From Paenibacillus mesophilus (GTDB lineage Bacteria > Bacillota > Bacilli > Paenibacillales > NBRC-103111): DNA of 64,000 nucleotides. This document shows, one piece after another, positions 32,244-41,289 of the stretch; within the stretch, counting starts at the first letter, position 1; every line of letters begins with the position of its first letter. The position numbers and the translations under genes were made by a program. Location: contig NZ_VCRA01000008.1 in assembly GCF_005938385.1 (NCBI RefSeq), positions 248,001 through 312,000 of the forward strand, given 5' to 3'. Under the pieces are notes generated by a model. That model was not told the origin of the DNA. It did no database searches and saw only the letters and a list, made by a program, of their open reading frames with translations.

Positions 32244-33527
32244 CTATTTCATTTTTTCCGCGTCGATCATTTTATTGATTTCTTCCTCCGCTCGGGCGAG
32301 CGCAGTGTTCACATCGATTTTCCCTGCCGCGTAATCGTCGAATCTCGCTTTGGCGATCGCCTCGGCCTTCGACCGGTATTGCGAGGCTATCGGATACTTC
32401 ACGGGCTTGCTTTTGAAGATGCCTTCCACATGCTTGCCCTTCAGAAAAGCCATATCGGAGCCAAAAGCTTTGGTAACCTCGGCGCTTTTCAATGTTGTTA
32501 TACTTCCCGACTTCGCTCTTGCGATCTGGAACGACTCCGACGTCAGCACGTCGAGCACTTGCAGCGCTTCTTTCTTATGCTTGCTCGACTGGGTGATCGT
32601 TCCGACATAGACGCTGGCGTTGCCGAACGTATTCGGTTTCTCGGGAAAGCTTGGATACTGCGCCACATCCCATTCCATTCCATCCTTCTCTGCCGCTTCG
32701 AGCGCCGAGAAAATGTTCAAATGACCGACCATGGCGAGCGTCTTATCCTTTGTAAACTCGTTTAACACATTTCCCGCCGGCTTGTTGCCGGGGATGGAAT
32801 AGATCGCATTCACCAACTCGTATATTTTCTTCCACTGATCGTTGTTCATCGCCGCTCTTTCCGTTTTAAAGTCGACGGCGGCCAGCGACAACGGTTGCGA
32901 TATCCAAATTATCCCGCTCCCCGGGTCCAGCCCGCGGTATTGCGTACCGCTTTCGTAGCGGGTTACTTTTTTGCCGAGCTCGACCGTCTCCGTCCACGTC
33001 ATCCCGTCCTTCGGATATTCGACCCCGAATTTATTGAAAATGTTTTTGTTGTAATAAAGCGCGTGAAACGTAGTTTCATAAGGCAGGGCAAACAATTCGT
33101 CGTTCGTTGAAGCAATTTTGACATCGGCGATATAATTCGGTTCGAACCGGTCCAGACTGAACTTGTTCTCCTTGATCAAGGCGTTCATGTCGTAGAGAAG
33201 ACCCTTCGTGCGATAGGAGCTGAGATTCCCGTTAAAGGTGAAAATGATGTCCGGCACCGTTCCGGCGATCAGCAAATTATCCAGCGTGTTACCGTCTGCG
33301 GGGCGCATCATGTTCATTGTAATATGCGGATATTTGCTCCTCACATGCTCCGTAAGCAGTTTATCGAAAACTTCGTTGTACGCGCCGTCAACAGCCGCTG
33401 TAATGGTAACCGGATCCGTCTTGCTCTCCTCCTTCGGATTACCGGCGCTGTCTTCCTTACTTCCGCAACCCGCGATCAGAACAAGTCCGACCAACGAGCC
33501 TAATGTTGCATACTTGATTTTCACCAT
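32244..33527 (-). CDS. ABC-type sugar-binding lipoprotein SBP2
   Basis: A 427-residue family-1 solute-binding protein with lipobox VLIAGC (Cys about residue 21). Blocks: GTVPDIIFTFNGNLSSYRT, LFALPYETTFHALYYNKNIF, EYPKDGMTWTETVELGKKVT, and C-terminal IDVNTALARAEEEINKMI. A paralogue of SBP1 and SBP3, sharing long motifs. It sits beside the AraC/GH20 pair and may feed that enzyme. No permease is adjacent. A cre-like site lies 34 bases upstream of the ATG. The gene is convergent with araC without a visible terminator between them. Confidence 0.92.
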   Translation of the reverse strand: MVKIKYATLGSLVGLVLIAGCGSKEDSAGNPKEESKTDPVTITAAVDGAYNEVFDKLLTEHVRSKYPHITMNMMRPADGNTLDNLLIAGTVPDIIFTFNGNLSSYRTKGLLYDMNALIKENKFSLDRFEPNYIADVKIASTNDELFALPYETTFHALYYNKNIFNKFGVEYPKDGMTWTETVELGKKVTRYESGTQYRGLDPGSGIIWISQPLSLAAVDFKTERAAMNNDQWKKIYELVNAIYSIPGNKPAGNVLNEFTKDKTLAMVGHLNIFSALEAAEKDGMEWDVAQYPSFPEKPNTFGNASVYVGTITQSSKHKKEALQVLDVLTSESFQIARAKSGSITTLKSAEVTKAFGSDMAFLKGKHVEGIFKSKPVKYPIASQYRSKAEAIAKARFDDYAAGKIDVNTALARAEEEINKMIDAEKMK

Positions 33528-33560
33528 GACATCCCCCTCGAATATGGAAAGCTTTCTTCA

Positions 33561-33574
33561 TGCGAGCGCTCTCG
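33561..33574. promoter_or_regulatory. cre-like site before SBP2
   Basis: On the minus strand CGAGAGCGCTCGCA, a near-palindrome that fits the cre consensus except at two or so positions. It lies between the start codon and AT-rich promoter-like sequence. The gap 33528-33982 otherwise holds no gene I can support; see findings for the block 33730-33900. Confidence 0.4.
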
Positions 33575-33906
33575 TTTATCGTATAGAAATGCCGCTTTTA
33601 AGCCTATGGATAATCGCGTCATGTTTTATGCACTTCATTTCAAGCCGCTCGGGAGAAACGCTAATGTCGTCCTTTGGTTCGCAGACCCCTAGGTTCGTTT
33701 TGCGCCACGATCCCGTGGACTCGACCCACTAAATGGAAAAACTACAGTAAAAAAGACAAGAATAGAGCAAAAAGCGAGCGTTAACGGGAAAACCTCCAGC
33801 ATAATTCGCCTTAATCGGGTCCAAGAAGCAAATTCGATAAAATGTAATGCATGTTTTCCAGTTACGGGAGCAACATTTCCACTTTGCGGAGTGCAAACCG
33901 AGCGCA

Positions 33907-33954
33907 ACTAGAAGAAGCGGCAGCCTTGGACGGAAAAAAGTCCTAGACTGCCGC
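33907..33954 (-). terminator. Terminator after the S66 peptidase gene
   Basis: GCGGCAG...GGAC pairs with GTCC...CTGCCGC around a poly-T loop (minus strand), followed by TTCTTCTAGTT. It starts 29 bases past the stop. Confidence 0.65.
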
Positions 33955-33982
33955 AGAATGATAGAACTATCGTTCACTTGTT

Positions 33983-34999
33983 TTACGGCTCAAAAAACTG
34001 CACAACGGTGGCTTTGCCGTTCGTTACTTTTACTTCAGCCACAGCTCCATTGACGAATGTCATCTGCGGCGGCACATGCCCGCAGTCGATATCGTAAACG
34101 ATCGGTACGCCCAGTTCCTCCTCCAGCTCTTGATACACATCCAACGCGACATAGCCGTCCACGGGCTTGTTCGCATCGCTTCGGCCGAATAGGATGCCGC
34201 TGCAATTGCTGAACCAACCCGCCATTTTCATATGGACCAGAGAACGACGAAGGTCGGTTACGCTCAACTCGCAATTTTCCAGATACCAGACGATCGGCTC
34301 GCCATGAATGAACTGACGTTGGAAGGTTGGCACGTCACCGTATGGCGTCCCGATTAAATGTCGGATGACATCGATGCATCCACCTAGCAGACGTCCGCGG
34401 ATGAGTACCTCGGCGCCAGACGTCGTCAGCCATGCAGTCGGCTCGGTTAGATGGAATACGGAAGGCGAAGGATGCTCGTGATCCCATGTCCTCTGATACA
34501 ACTCTGATGAATATTGTTGAACGGATGAGCCTGCTCGCGTCGCCAGAACCGTCTCCCACATAGCCGTCGTTTCGTCCGTAACTGTTCCTCGCACATCGAT
34601 CAGATTAGTGCCATGCGCGGTCGCGATTCCGGTTACAAGCGTAACGGCCAGCAGCAGTACGCTTATATCAGAGTAGCCCAGAATCCACTTCGGTTGAATT
34701 AGGGGATATTCGATCTTATCTATAATCTCAATCAACAGCTCTCCGCCCCATGGCGGGAAGATCAGGCCAATCCCCTCATCTTGCAGAAACGCGTTAAGCT
34801 CCGCGGCTCTAATGGAGGCAGGGGCCGACTTCGCCTTCATCTGAGTCCATACCGTCTCGCCGCAAACCACCTTATAACCCTTCTCCTCCAAACGGCCGAT
34901 TGCCTGCTTGACTAATTTGTGCAAAGTCTCTGTTACGCCCGATGAAGGCGCTGTGACACCTAGGGTCGTCCCTTCCTGCAATAAAGGATAGCGGATCAT
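33983..34999 (-). CDS. S66 family peptidase (LD-carboxypeptidase/MccF-like)
   Basis: A 338-residue cytoplasmic serine peptidase of family S66, which includes muramoyl-tetrapeptide LD-carboxypeptidases and the microcin C resistance protein MccF. Visible are the entry strand GTTLGVTAPSSGV, FPPWGGELLIEIIDKI, the nucleophile-elbow segment KWILGYSDISVLLLAV with the catalytic Ser, GRLLGGCIDVIRHLIGT, and the C-terminal PIVYDIDCGHVPPQMTFVNG with the conserved His. Length fits the MccF branch, which is longer than LdcA. GGGGGAAA precedes the ATG. Its role is peptidoglycan recycling or peptide-antibiotic defence; context does not decide. Confidence 0.88.
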   Translation of the reverse strand: MIRYPLLQEGTTLGVTAPSSGVTETLHKLVKQAIGRLEEKGYKVVCGETVWTQMKAKSAPASIRAAELNAFLQDEGIGLIFPPWGGELLIEIIDKIEYPLIQPKWILGYSDISVLLLAVTLVTGIATAHGTNLIDVRGTVTDETTAMWETVLATRAGSSVQQYSSELYQRTWDHEHPSPSVFHLTEPTAWLTTSGAEVLIRGRLLGGCIDVIRHLIGTPYGDVPTFQRQFIHGEPIVWYLENCELSVTDLRRSLVHMKMAGWFSNCSGILFGRSDANKPVDGYVALDVYQELEEELGVPIVYDIDCGHVPPQMTFVNGAVAEVKVTNGKATVVQFFEP

Positions 35000-35104
35000 A
35001 ACTATGTTTCCCCCTTGTCTTATGGGTGGGATTTATCCACGAGTTCGAAAGCTTATAAAGTTCTGATTGTAACGTATATGCGGATCTTGCACAACCTCAA
35101 TTAC

Positions 35105-35136
35105 TGAAAAAGAAGCCTGAATTATTCAAGCTTCTT
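35105..35136 (-). terminator. Terminator after the ParB-like gene
   Basis: AAGAAGCTTGAAT pairs with ATTCAGGCTTCTT (12 of 13) on the minus strand, followed by TTTCAG. It lies 136 bases past the stop at 35272, and 105 bases before the S66 gene start. The gap 35000-35271 shows nothing else. Confidence 0.65.
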
Positions 35137-35271
35137 AATATCCTCGATTATTCGATTGTATGGTGAAGCATACTGTTTGTCGCAAACGCTACCTAGCAAA
35201 ATCGGTCGACGCCTTTCTATGCATGACGCATAGGGCGAAGACCGGATTGCCAAAAGGGAAAGCGCGACCAT

Positions 35272-35751
35272 TTACGATTTAGGCAACAGCTCCTCGAGTT
35301 TCGCTTTCATCGCAGCCGTTACCGTCTTCTTGTAACGAATCCCGATGAGCAGCACCCGAAGCTGTTGCATACGGCTGAGTCGCACGAATCGAGGCTCCCT
35401 CTTCAGAAACTTGCGGATGATGAACCAGCCGGCAGGCTCCGCCCGGGGCAAGTCGGCGATAACCGGATACCGCTCCAGCAGACGATGAAACCAAACCTTC
35501 GCTTCCATCGACGATTTGCTTTGTTCGATCAGACAAGGGACCTTTTTTTTGCTTGTATGGTTGCGCAAATGCTCGTAACGTTCCAAACCGCCGACAACCG
35601 TATAGCTGCCGTCTTTTTTGTTTTTGCGGACCGCCAGCAGATGCACGCTGTCCCATATGAGGCGTCGAAGAGTTCTCAGACGTTCCGTCATGGCCGGCGG
35701 CTGCGCCGCCTTGATTTTGGCGAGAGGCAAATACTCTACGGTGTATTTCAC
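35272..35751 (-). CDS. Small ParB-nuclease-like protein
   Basis: A 159-residue basic protein. The N-terminal half (EYLPLAKIKAAQPPAMTERL, DSVHLLAVRKNKKDGSYTVV, GGLERYEHLRNHTSKKKVPC) follows the ParB/Srx-like fold with strand, helix and the GGxxRYEHL loop. The C-terminal half is helical and Arg/Lys-rich. It lacks the helix-turn-helix of true chromosome-partition ParB. GTG 35751 has GGGAGG eight bases upstream. Function unknown; DNA binding or a sulfiredoxin-like activity are possible. It lies 98 bases after the MATE gene in the same direction. Confidence 0.6.
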   Translation of the reverse strand: MKYTVEYLPLAKIKAAQPPAMTERLRTLRRLIWDSVHLLAVRKNKKDGSYTVVGGLERYEHLRNHTSKKKVPCLIEQSKSSMEAKVWFHRLLERYPVIADLPRAEPAGWFIIRKFLKREPRFVRLSRMQQLRVLLIGIRYKKTVTAAMKAKLEELLPKS

Positions 35752-35849
35752 GATTCGTTCCTCCCTTACGCATCTCCACAAAGAAGCGGGACTTATAATT
35801 ATGCTGCGTCCGGGATGTCCTATTCCGCATATTGCTTCGTAACCGGATC

Positions 35850-37244
35850 TCAAACCAATTTATGCTCGTACCACTTTTTCCCCCGATAACGCCATAGAAA
35901 TAAAGCGCCCCGCACGCCCCATTCGCAGTTCATCGCAATCCATACGCCGATGATGCCAAAACCAAGCATAATTCCGAGCACATACCCTAATACCACACGG
36001 AAAAGCCACATGGTCAGCATTGACGTAACAGAGGTGAAGCGCGAATCCCCCGCTGCCCGCAATCCCGAAGGCAATATGAAGCTGATCGCCCAGAGCGGGA
36101 TTTGCGCCACTGCGTTAATTAGCAGCACATAAAAGATGTCGTCGACGATTTCGGCGGGCGGATGAAACAAATGAACCAAAGGATGGAACAGCGGCATCAG
36201 GATGATCGTCATCAGAACAAACGAAAAGGACGCCAGCCAAAGAAACGATTTGATGAACTTACGGGCATCGTCGATATTTCGTCCGCCAATGCAATGGCCG
36301 ACCACCGTCACAAGGGTTATGGACATGGCCACGGCCGGAATTTGGTACACCATGGCAATGGTGCCGCTGATGGCGTTGGTTGCTATGGCGTAGGTACCAA
36401 GACTGACAATGAAAACTTGAGTCAGCATTTTGCCGCCGTTAAAAAACATCTGCTCCGCTGCAAACGGAAGGCCGATAGCCATAATTTTCTTAAGCATCGC
36501 CCACGGTACATGGAAAAGCTCAAGAAGACGCAGATGAAGCGATTCATCCATTTTAATCACATAGATCAGGGCGCATATGGCCCCCGCAAACCGCGCGACG
36601 TTCACCGCGAAGGTCATCCCCAGTACGCCCATATCCAATAAATTAATGAAGACGAAATTCAACAGCACGTACATAACATTCATGATCAGCGAAAGAACCA
36701 AAGATACGCGGGACTTCCCGATCCCTCGCATCACTCCGCTAACGGCCTGGACGATTCCGATGCCCAGAAAGGAGGTACAGCTGCCGATCAGGTACACTTT
36801 CGCATACGCCGACACCTCCGCCGTTGCAGAGCCCAGGAAAAGCTTCAACAGGGGGTTATGCAGCAACATCACTAATAAACCGATACATAAAGAAAGAATG
36901 GAAACCGAAGCGATGCTGGCGCCAGCCGCTTTGGCAACCATAGAATCATTGCCGCTGCCCTTATACTGCGCGACGACAACCGTTCCACCCGTAGCGATGG
37001 CGACAAAAACATTAATCAAAAAAATATTCAGCGAATCGATCGTGCTGACCGCGCTGACCGCCGCTACCCCTGCCGAACTGATCATAGCGGTGTTCACCAC
37101 ATTGAGTCCGATGATAAAGGCCTGATCGATCAAGATCGGAACATAAAGGGCGATTACTTTCCTGTAATCCATGGAGGCGCCGGATAAATACTTATCCAGC
37201 AAGCGTTGCGTTCTTAACCGTACTTGAGGTTGAGACACCGTCAT
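35850..37244 (-). CDS. MATE family efflux transporter
   Basis: A 464-residue transporter with twelve predicted membrane helices in two halves. Characteristic segments: LYVPILIDQAFIIGLNVVNTAMIS, VAIATGGTVVVAQYKGSGN, GIVQAVSGVMRGIGKSR and GLPFAAEQMFFNGGKMLTQVF for the second half, GHCIGGRNIDDARKF. MATE proteins expel cationic drugs or metabolites with Na+ or H+. ATG 37244 gives normal family length; its ribosome-binding site (GGAAAAG) is weak and GTG directly upstream could be used. A longer frame upstream is non-homologous and crosses a terminator. Confidence 0.9.
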   Translation of the reverse strand: MTVSQPQVRLRTQRLLDKYLSGASMDYRKVIALYVPILIDQAFIIGLNVVNTAMISSAGVAAVSAVSTIDSLNIFLINVFVAIATGGTVVVAQYKGSGNDSMVAKAAGASIASVSILSLCIGLLVMLLHNPLLKLFLGSATAEVSAYAKVYLIGSCTSFLGIGIVQAVSGVMRGIGKSRVSLVLSLIMNVMYVLLNFVFINLLDMGVLGMTFAVNVARFAGAICALIYVIKMDESLHLRLLELFHVPWAMLKKIMAIGLPFAAEQMFFNGGKMLTQVFIVSLGTYAIATNAISGTIAMVYQIPAVAMSITLVTVVGHCIGGRNIDDARKFIKSFLWLASFSFVLMTIILMPLFHPLVHLFHPPAEIVDDIFYVLLINAVAQIPLWAISFILPSGLRAAGDSRFTSVTSMLTMWLFRVVLGYVLGIMLGFGIIGVWIAMNCEWGVRGALFLWRYRGKKWYEHKLV

Positions 37245-37339
37245 CACATTCTTTTCCGGGAAATATGAAATACACGTAGCTAGGAAGTATTTTTCTATAA
37301 TATCATATTTCCCGCAAGTCATTAGCGAAATCTGTGCAA

Positions 37340-37387
37340 CAAGAAAGAAGCCGCCCCTTGCTCCTTGGCCGAGCGACAGGGACGGCT
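37340..37387 (-). terminator. Terminator of the BNR-repeat operon
   Basis: On the minus strand AGCCGTCCCTGTCGCTC pairs with GAGCAAGGGGCGGCT, followed by TCTTTCTTG. It ends the transcript carrying the BNR genes and the small remnant, and precedes the MATE gene. Confidence 0.75.
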
Positions 37388-37407
37388 CTTTATTCGCATG
37401 TATAGGC

Positions 37408-37488
37408 TTAGTCTTCGGATAGCTTTCTTCTGCTGATTTTTTTCGCTGCCGGACGCGCATTGGAATCCTTCTCATTTTGTTCGATCAT
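37408..37488 (-). pseudogene. Tat-signal N-terminus remnant (26 codons)
   Basis: AAGGAGGT lies eight bases before an ATG that opens a 26-codon frame ending KKISRRKLSED and stop. The Ser-Arg-Arg-Lys-Leu run is the twin-arginine motif that in the beta-helix protein at 43295-45370 continues as [10 protein letters not shown]. Here the reading ends right after it and a terminator follows within 20 bases. The rest of the exported protein appears deleted. It lies 56 bases behind the intact BNR gene, so a Tat-exported product was once part of that operon. Alternatively it is a genuine short peptide. Confidence 0.5.
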
Positions 37489-37544
37489 CTTCCCGACCTC
37501 CTTGAGTATGACAATGCTTATTCAATTGAATAAATCGAGTTAGT

Positions 37545-39326
37545 TCAGAACTCCTCACTTGTATCGGACGATACCGACTCGACGAGAAAACCAAACTTGT
37601 CTAGCGATAACTGTGCGGCGGCGGATTTCAGGCGCAAGTAACTGATCGGGGCTCCTTCGGCCTGTTCATTTAATTGCGTTAACGAGACGACCGTTCCCAA
37701 GCCCTCGGCTAATACATCGCAACTCCGCTCTTTCAAATTCCAGGAAAACGACAACGTGTGCCATTGGTCAAGCTCCAATCGGCCTCCATTCTCGATCGTT
37801 CCGTCCGGTTTTACTTCCATCCTGAATATCGCGTTGGCTTCACCATCCGAATACCACGGATCATAGAACGCATCATTAAATGAGATCCAGGCGCCCTCGA
37901 AGCCTCTGTTAAATTTCACGCGCAATCGCACCGTTCCGCCGCATCCGTTTCCCCCGGGGAAGTTCCAGACGGCACCGTCCGCGGCCTTCTGCGGATCGGC
38001 CTTTCGGACGTGCAGAACATTAGTGCCAATCCGTTCCGGATGATCGACGAGCGTCGCCCCCTCGGATCTCATCGGCTTCTTGCCGAGCCCGGGGGTCTCT
38101 TGCTCCAGGCTGTGGGCGGTGAATGTCGACCACGCGTCCAATCCTTTCGAGAAATCGTCCTCATGCCGCGTTTCATAGAGCCATTCCGGACGGAAACGAA
38201 ACATCGCCGTCGTATTGCCCTGCCCGCACGTCAGAAAAACATTCCCATCCGCCGTCTCGACGGCGTCCGGGTAAGAAACGCCGACATCGCCCTTCACCGC
38301 TTTCTCATTACGTTTCGGATCCAGATACACCTCCCTATAGCCTTTCCAAGTCGCTCCGCCATCGTCTGAAATGGCCGCATGCAGCGCATCCCGGCCGCTG
38401 TATATGCCAAGAACCCCTCCCCCCGATGCTTCCATTCTCGGAAGCTGCGGCTGATTGCACCAGAACAGTACGATCCGGCCATCCTTCAGCCTGACGGCAT
38501 ATGCGGGCGAGCTGGAACTGCGAAACCGGGAAGGCTTAGCTTTTGACCACGAACTGCCCGAATCGGCGGATCCCGATTCATACAAATACCCCGTCTGGGT
38601 TCTCATATAAATGGTCAGCACCTGCGCGGACATTTCGACGATGCAGCCTTCGATCGCTCCATAGTTCGCACCGTTAAAATCGTCGGATATCGGAGATCGC
38701 AGCGGCAGTCCGTCCTCGTACGCCGCCTCCGACCACGCCGCCCCGTTGTTATCCGAATAATAGACGCGGCTGTTCAATTCCCCTTCACCCGGAATCCGCG
38801 GGACGATCCATTCGCCAAAAGTCGCGATCAGACGCCAGCCTGTGTCCCTTCGGATGATGGCTAATCCTTTCGCCGCGCCGCACCATATCCAGGAGCGGAT
38901 CGGAACGGGTGCTGTCCACGCCGTTCGCCGTTCGGTCGTTCTGATATGATAAACGTCCATAAATCGGGTAACGCCGATCGTTCCGCTTCCGTAATAAACC
39001 TGAAACATCACATGGATCTCCCCATTCGGGTCGATCAGAGACGCGGTCGCATACCAAGTCTGACTATCGATCAGGGGACTGTCCGTCTCCGGATAGGCGG
39101 CCGGAGGAGTCTGAAACTCCGCCTTCGGCTCCCCCCATGTTTTCCCGCCGTCGGAGGAAGTTCGCGAATAGACGATCGAAGGCTTGGATGATTTATCCGT
39201 ATAGAAGAAACGGATGGCGCCGTCCGGCAGGCAAACCGCACTGCTTTCCGGCCCGAAGGCTTCTCCGAGATATTCCGGCGCCCAAACGTCATTGTAATTG
39301 GAAGACTCGATTTCCATTTTTGCCAT
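37545..39326 (-). CDS. BNR/sialidase-fold protein with LamG-like tail
   Basis: A 593-residue protein without signal peptide. Residues about 20-400 form a six-bladed propeller with Asp-box motifs SSDGGKTW, YSDNNGAAW, ADSGSSW and SDDGGATW, as in sialidases and related exo-hydrolases. Residues about 410-590 are a LamG-like jelly roll (DDFSKGLDAWSTFTAHSLEQ, FYDPWYSDGEANAIFRMEV). The Arg triad of true sialidases is not evident, so it may be a hydrolase or lyase for another sugar or a binding protein. It is a close paralogue of the broken copy upstream, from which it is separated by 23 bases; AAGGAG precedes the ATG. Confidence 0.75.
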   Translation of the reverse strand: MAKMEIESSNYNDVWAPEYLGEAFGPESSAVCLPDGAIRFFYTDKSSKPSIVYSRTSSDGGKTWGEPKAEFQTPPAAYPETDSPLIDSQTWYATASLIDPNGEIHVMFQVYYGSGTIGVTRFMDVYHIRTTERRTAWTAPVPIRSWIWCGAAKGLAIIRRDTGWRLIATFGEWIVPRIPGEGELNSRVYYSDNNGAAWSEAAYEDGLPLRSPISDDFNGANYGAIEGCIVEMSAQVLTIYMRTQTGYLYESGSADSGSSWSKAKPSRFRSSSSPAYAVRLKDGRIVLFWCNQPQLPRMEASGGGVLGIYSGRDALHAAISDDGGATWKGYREVYLDPKRNEKAVKGDVGVSYPDAVETADGNVFLTCGQGNTTAMFRFRPEWLYETRHEDDFSKGLDAWSTFTAHSLEQETPGLGKKPMRSEGATLVDHPERIGTNVLHVRKADPQKAADGAVWNFPGGNGCGGTVRLRVKFNRGFEGAWISFNDAFYDPWYSDGEANAIFRMEVKPDGTIENGGRLELDQWHTLSFSWNLKERSCDVLAEGLGTVVSLTQLNEQAEGAPISYLRLKSAAAQLSLDKFGFLVESVSSDTSEEF

Positions 39327-39349
39327 GTTTACAGCTCCTTCTTGCTAAC

Positions 39350-41073
39350 TTAATTCGTATCGGCCGTCACGCTTTGAACCAAGAAACCGCTCGTGTCGAT
39401 CGTCCCTTCATCCGCCATCGACTTTAAGTGCAAATAACAAATCGGTGTTCCCCCAACCTGCGGAACGTTTGGCTTCAGAACGGTGAGAACATCGCCGTTT
39501 TCCGCCGTTACCCGGCATTCTTCACTTTCCAGGCTCCATGCTAGCGTAATCCGGTTCCATTGTCCGACGACCAGCCTGCCTCCGCCTTCAACGGAGCCGT
39601 CATGCGAAATTCGGAGCAAGAACACGGCCTGTTTTTCCCCGTCCGAGTACCAGGGATCGTAAAAGGCGTCGGCAAGCGAAATGCCGGCTCCCTGAAAACC
39701 TTCGTTAAGCTTAAGGACGATCGTAACCGTTCCGCGCTTACCGTTTCCGGAAGGGAAGTTCCAGTTCGCCCCGTCGGCGGCCCGATCCGGGTAAGCTTTG
39801 CGGACATGGAGCGCTTTCGCCCCTATCCGCTCCGGATGGTCGACAAGGCTGGCTCCTTCCGTTCTCGGTGCTTTCCGGCCCAGTCCCGGACTTACATGTT
39901 CGAAATCATAGGCCGTGTAAGTGGACCATGAGGCAAGCCCGCCAGAAAAGTCGTCCGATCGGGTAGTCTCGCACAGCCAGTCCGGATCAAAACGCAGCAT
40001 TCCGGTCGTATCCCCTTGTCCTGCAGCCAGGAAAACGCTTCCATCATTCAGCTGAACAGCGCACGGGTAAGAGGCGCCTATATCTCCGGGACCGGGCGAT
40101 TCATTTCGTTTCGGATTGACATACACCTCCCGAAAGCCTTTCCAGCTATCCCCTCCGTCATCCGATATGGCGCCATGAAGCGAATCCCGCCCGCTATACA
40201 GACCGATTGTCCCTTGGCCGGTCGTCATCAGCGGCAGCTGCGGCTGGTTGGACCACAGCAGAAGTATTCGATTGTCGCGAAGCTTGATTGCGCAAGCGGG
40301 AGAACTGGAGCTCTTGAACGGCGAGGGAGACGCTGCCAACCATGTTAGTCCTAGATCGTGCGATATCGATTGATACAAATAACCCGCCTGCGTCCTCATA
40401 TAGATGCGAATCGTATCGAGCGACGTCTCTGTTATCGTCCCTTCGATCGCCCCGTGATTGCAACCGTTAAAGCCGGGGTAAACCGGAGCATAAAGCGAAA
40501 TGCCGCCTTCGTACTGCGCTTCCGTCCAGGTCATCCCGTTATCGTCGGAGAAGTACACATGGCTTGCCAGCTCCCCCATATGCCCGACCGGCGGCTGCAG
40601 CCACTCGGCAAATGTTGCCAATATACGTCTCAGGCCATCTCGTTCCACGATCGTGATGCCTTTTACCGCGCCAATATATTTTCTCTTTGATCGGCGTCGG
40701 ATCGGACCATTCCTTTCGTTTATTTCCAGTTCTGGCGTGGTAGACGTCCATAAATTTGGTTACGGCGAGATTTACTCTTCCGCCTTCCCCGTACAATACC
40801 TGAAACAAGATGTGAATTTCGCCTTCATCGTCTACCGCGGCCGCCAACGAATACCAGGTTCTGGTGTTCACGGGCAGACTGTCCGGATGCGGAAACCGAA
40901 CCGGAGGGGTAACAAACTCCTTCGCCTGTTCCTCCCAAGTAACGCCGCCGTCTTTGGAGTCTCTCGTCCGGCAACAACACGGCGCAGCTTTCCGGACCAA
41001 AAGCTTTACCCAAATAAACCGGTTCTCCTCGGTTTCTTGTCGCATCACCCAGGTTGTCATTTTCTTCTTGCAT
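39350..41073 (-). pseudogene. Broken paralogue of the BNR/sialidase-fold protein
   Basis: Its 432-residue C-terminal part (from 40648) aligns throughout with the intact gene downstream (SDDGGDSWKGFREVY, TEGASLVDHPERIGAKALHV, FYDPWYSDGEKQAVF). The N-terminal part is in other frames: EPVYLGKAFGPESCAVLLPD, then at about 40966 a deletion of some 20 codons with frame change into DSKDGGVTWEE ... RTGNKRKEWSDPTPIKEKIYW, then a second frameshift near 40670. The start may also be damaged: GGAGG lies five bases before an in-frame ATA (41083-41085), while the first ATG is 17 bases away. Two or three independent lesions make sequencing error unlikely. Confidence 0.85.
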
Positions 41074-41135
41074 GCGCGTACTTATGGCGTCCTCCTTCCT
41101 TTCCGATTGTGTAATGCCCACCTTTTCGACGTCAA

Positions 41136-41151
41136 ATAATAGGGTCTGACC
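41136..41151 (-). promoter_or_regulatory. FadR-type operator A upstream of the BNR operon
   Basis: Minus strand GGTCAGACCCTATTAT: a perfect GGTC-A-GACC palindrome next to a -10-like TATTAT, 63 bases before the broken BNR gene. The gap 41074-41289 contains this site and site B and no gene. Confidence 0.6.
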
Positions 41152-41198
41152 GATAATGCTCCGCCAACCACTCCAAGCAGGAATGGCATTTTTTTTAC

Positions 41199-41214
41199 AT
41201 AATATGGTCTGTCC
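41199..41214 (-). promoter_or_regulatory. FadR-type operator B upstream of the BNR operon
   Basis: Minus strand GGACAGACCATATTAT, a copy of operator A with two changes, 63 bases further upstream and in the same orientation. Confidence 0.55.
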
Positions 41215-41289
41215 AGTTGTCTGCGATACGTTATGGAGCACCACCCCCTTCGCATTCGTGAAAGCACTCTTCAGAAAACTATGGGCAGG

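Noticed and set aside
37245..37475. 77-codon N-terminal extension of the MATE frame
   Set aside because: No similarity to MATE proteins, crosses a terminator and the Tat remnant; normal family length is reached from 37244.
37518..37533. Perfect palindrome TTATTCAATTGAATAA between the BNR gene and the Tat remnant
   Set aside because: Located after a stop codon in mid-operon, with no second copy noticed; too AT-rich and short to call a site.
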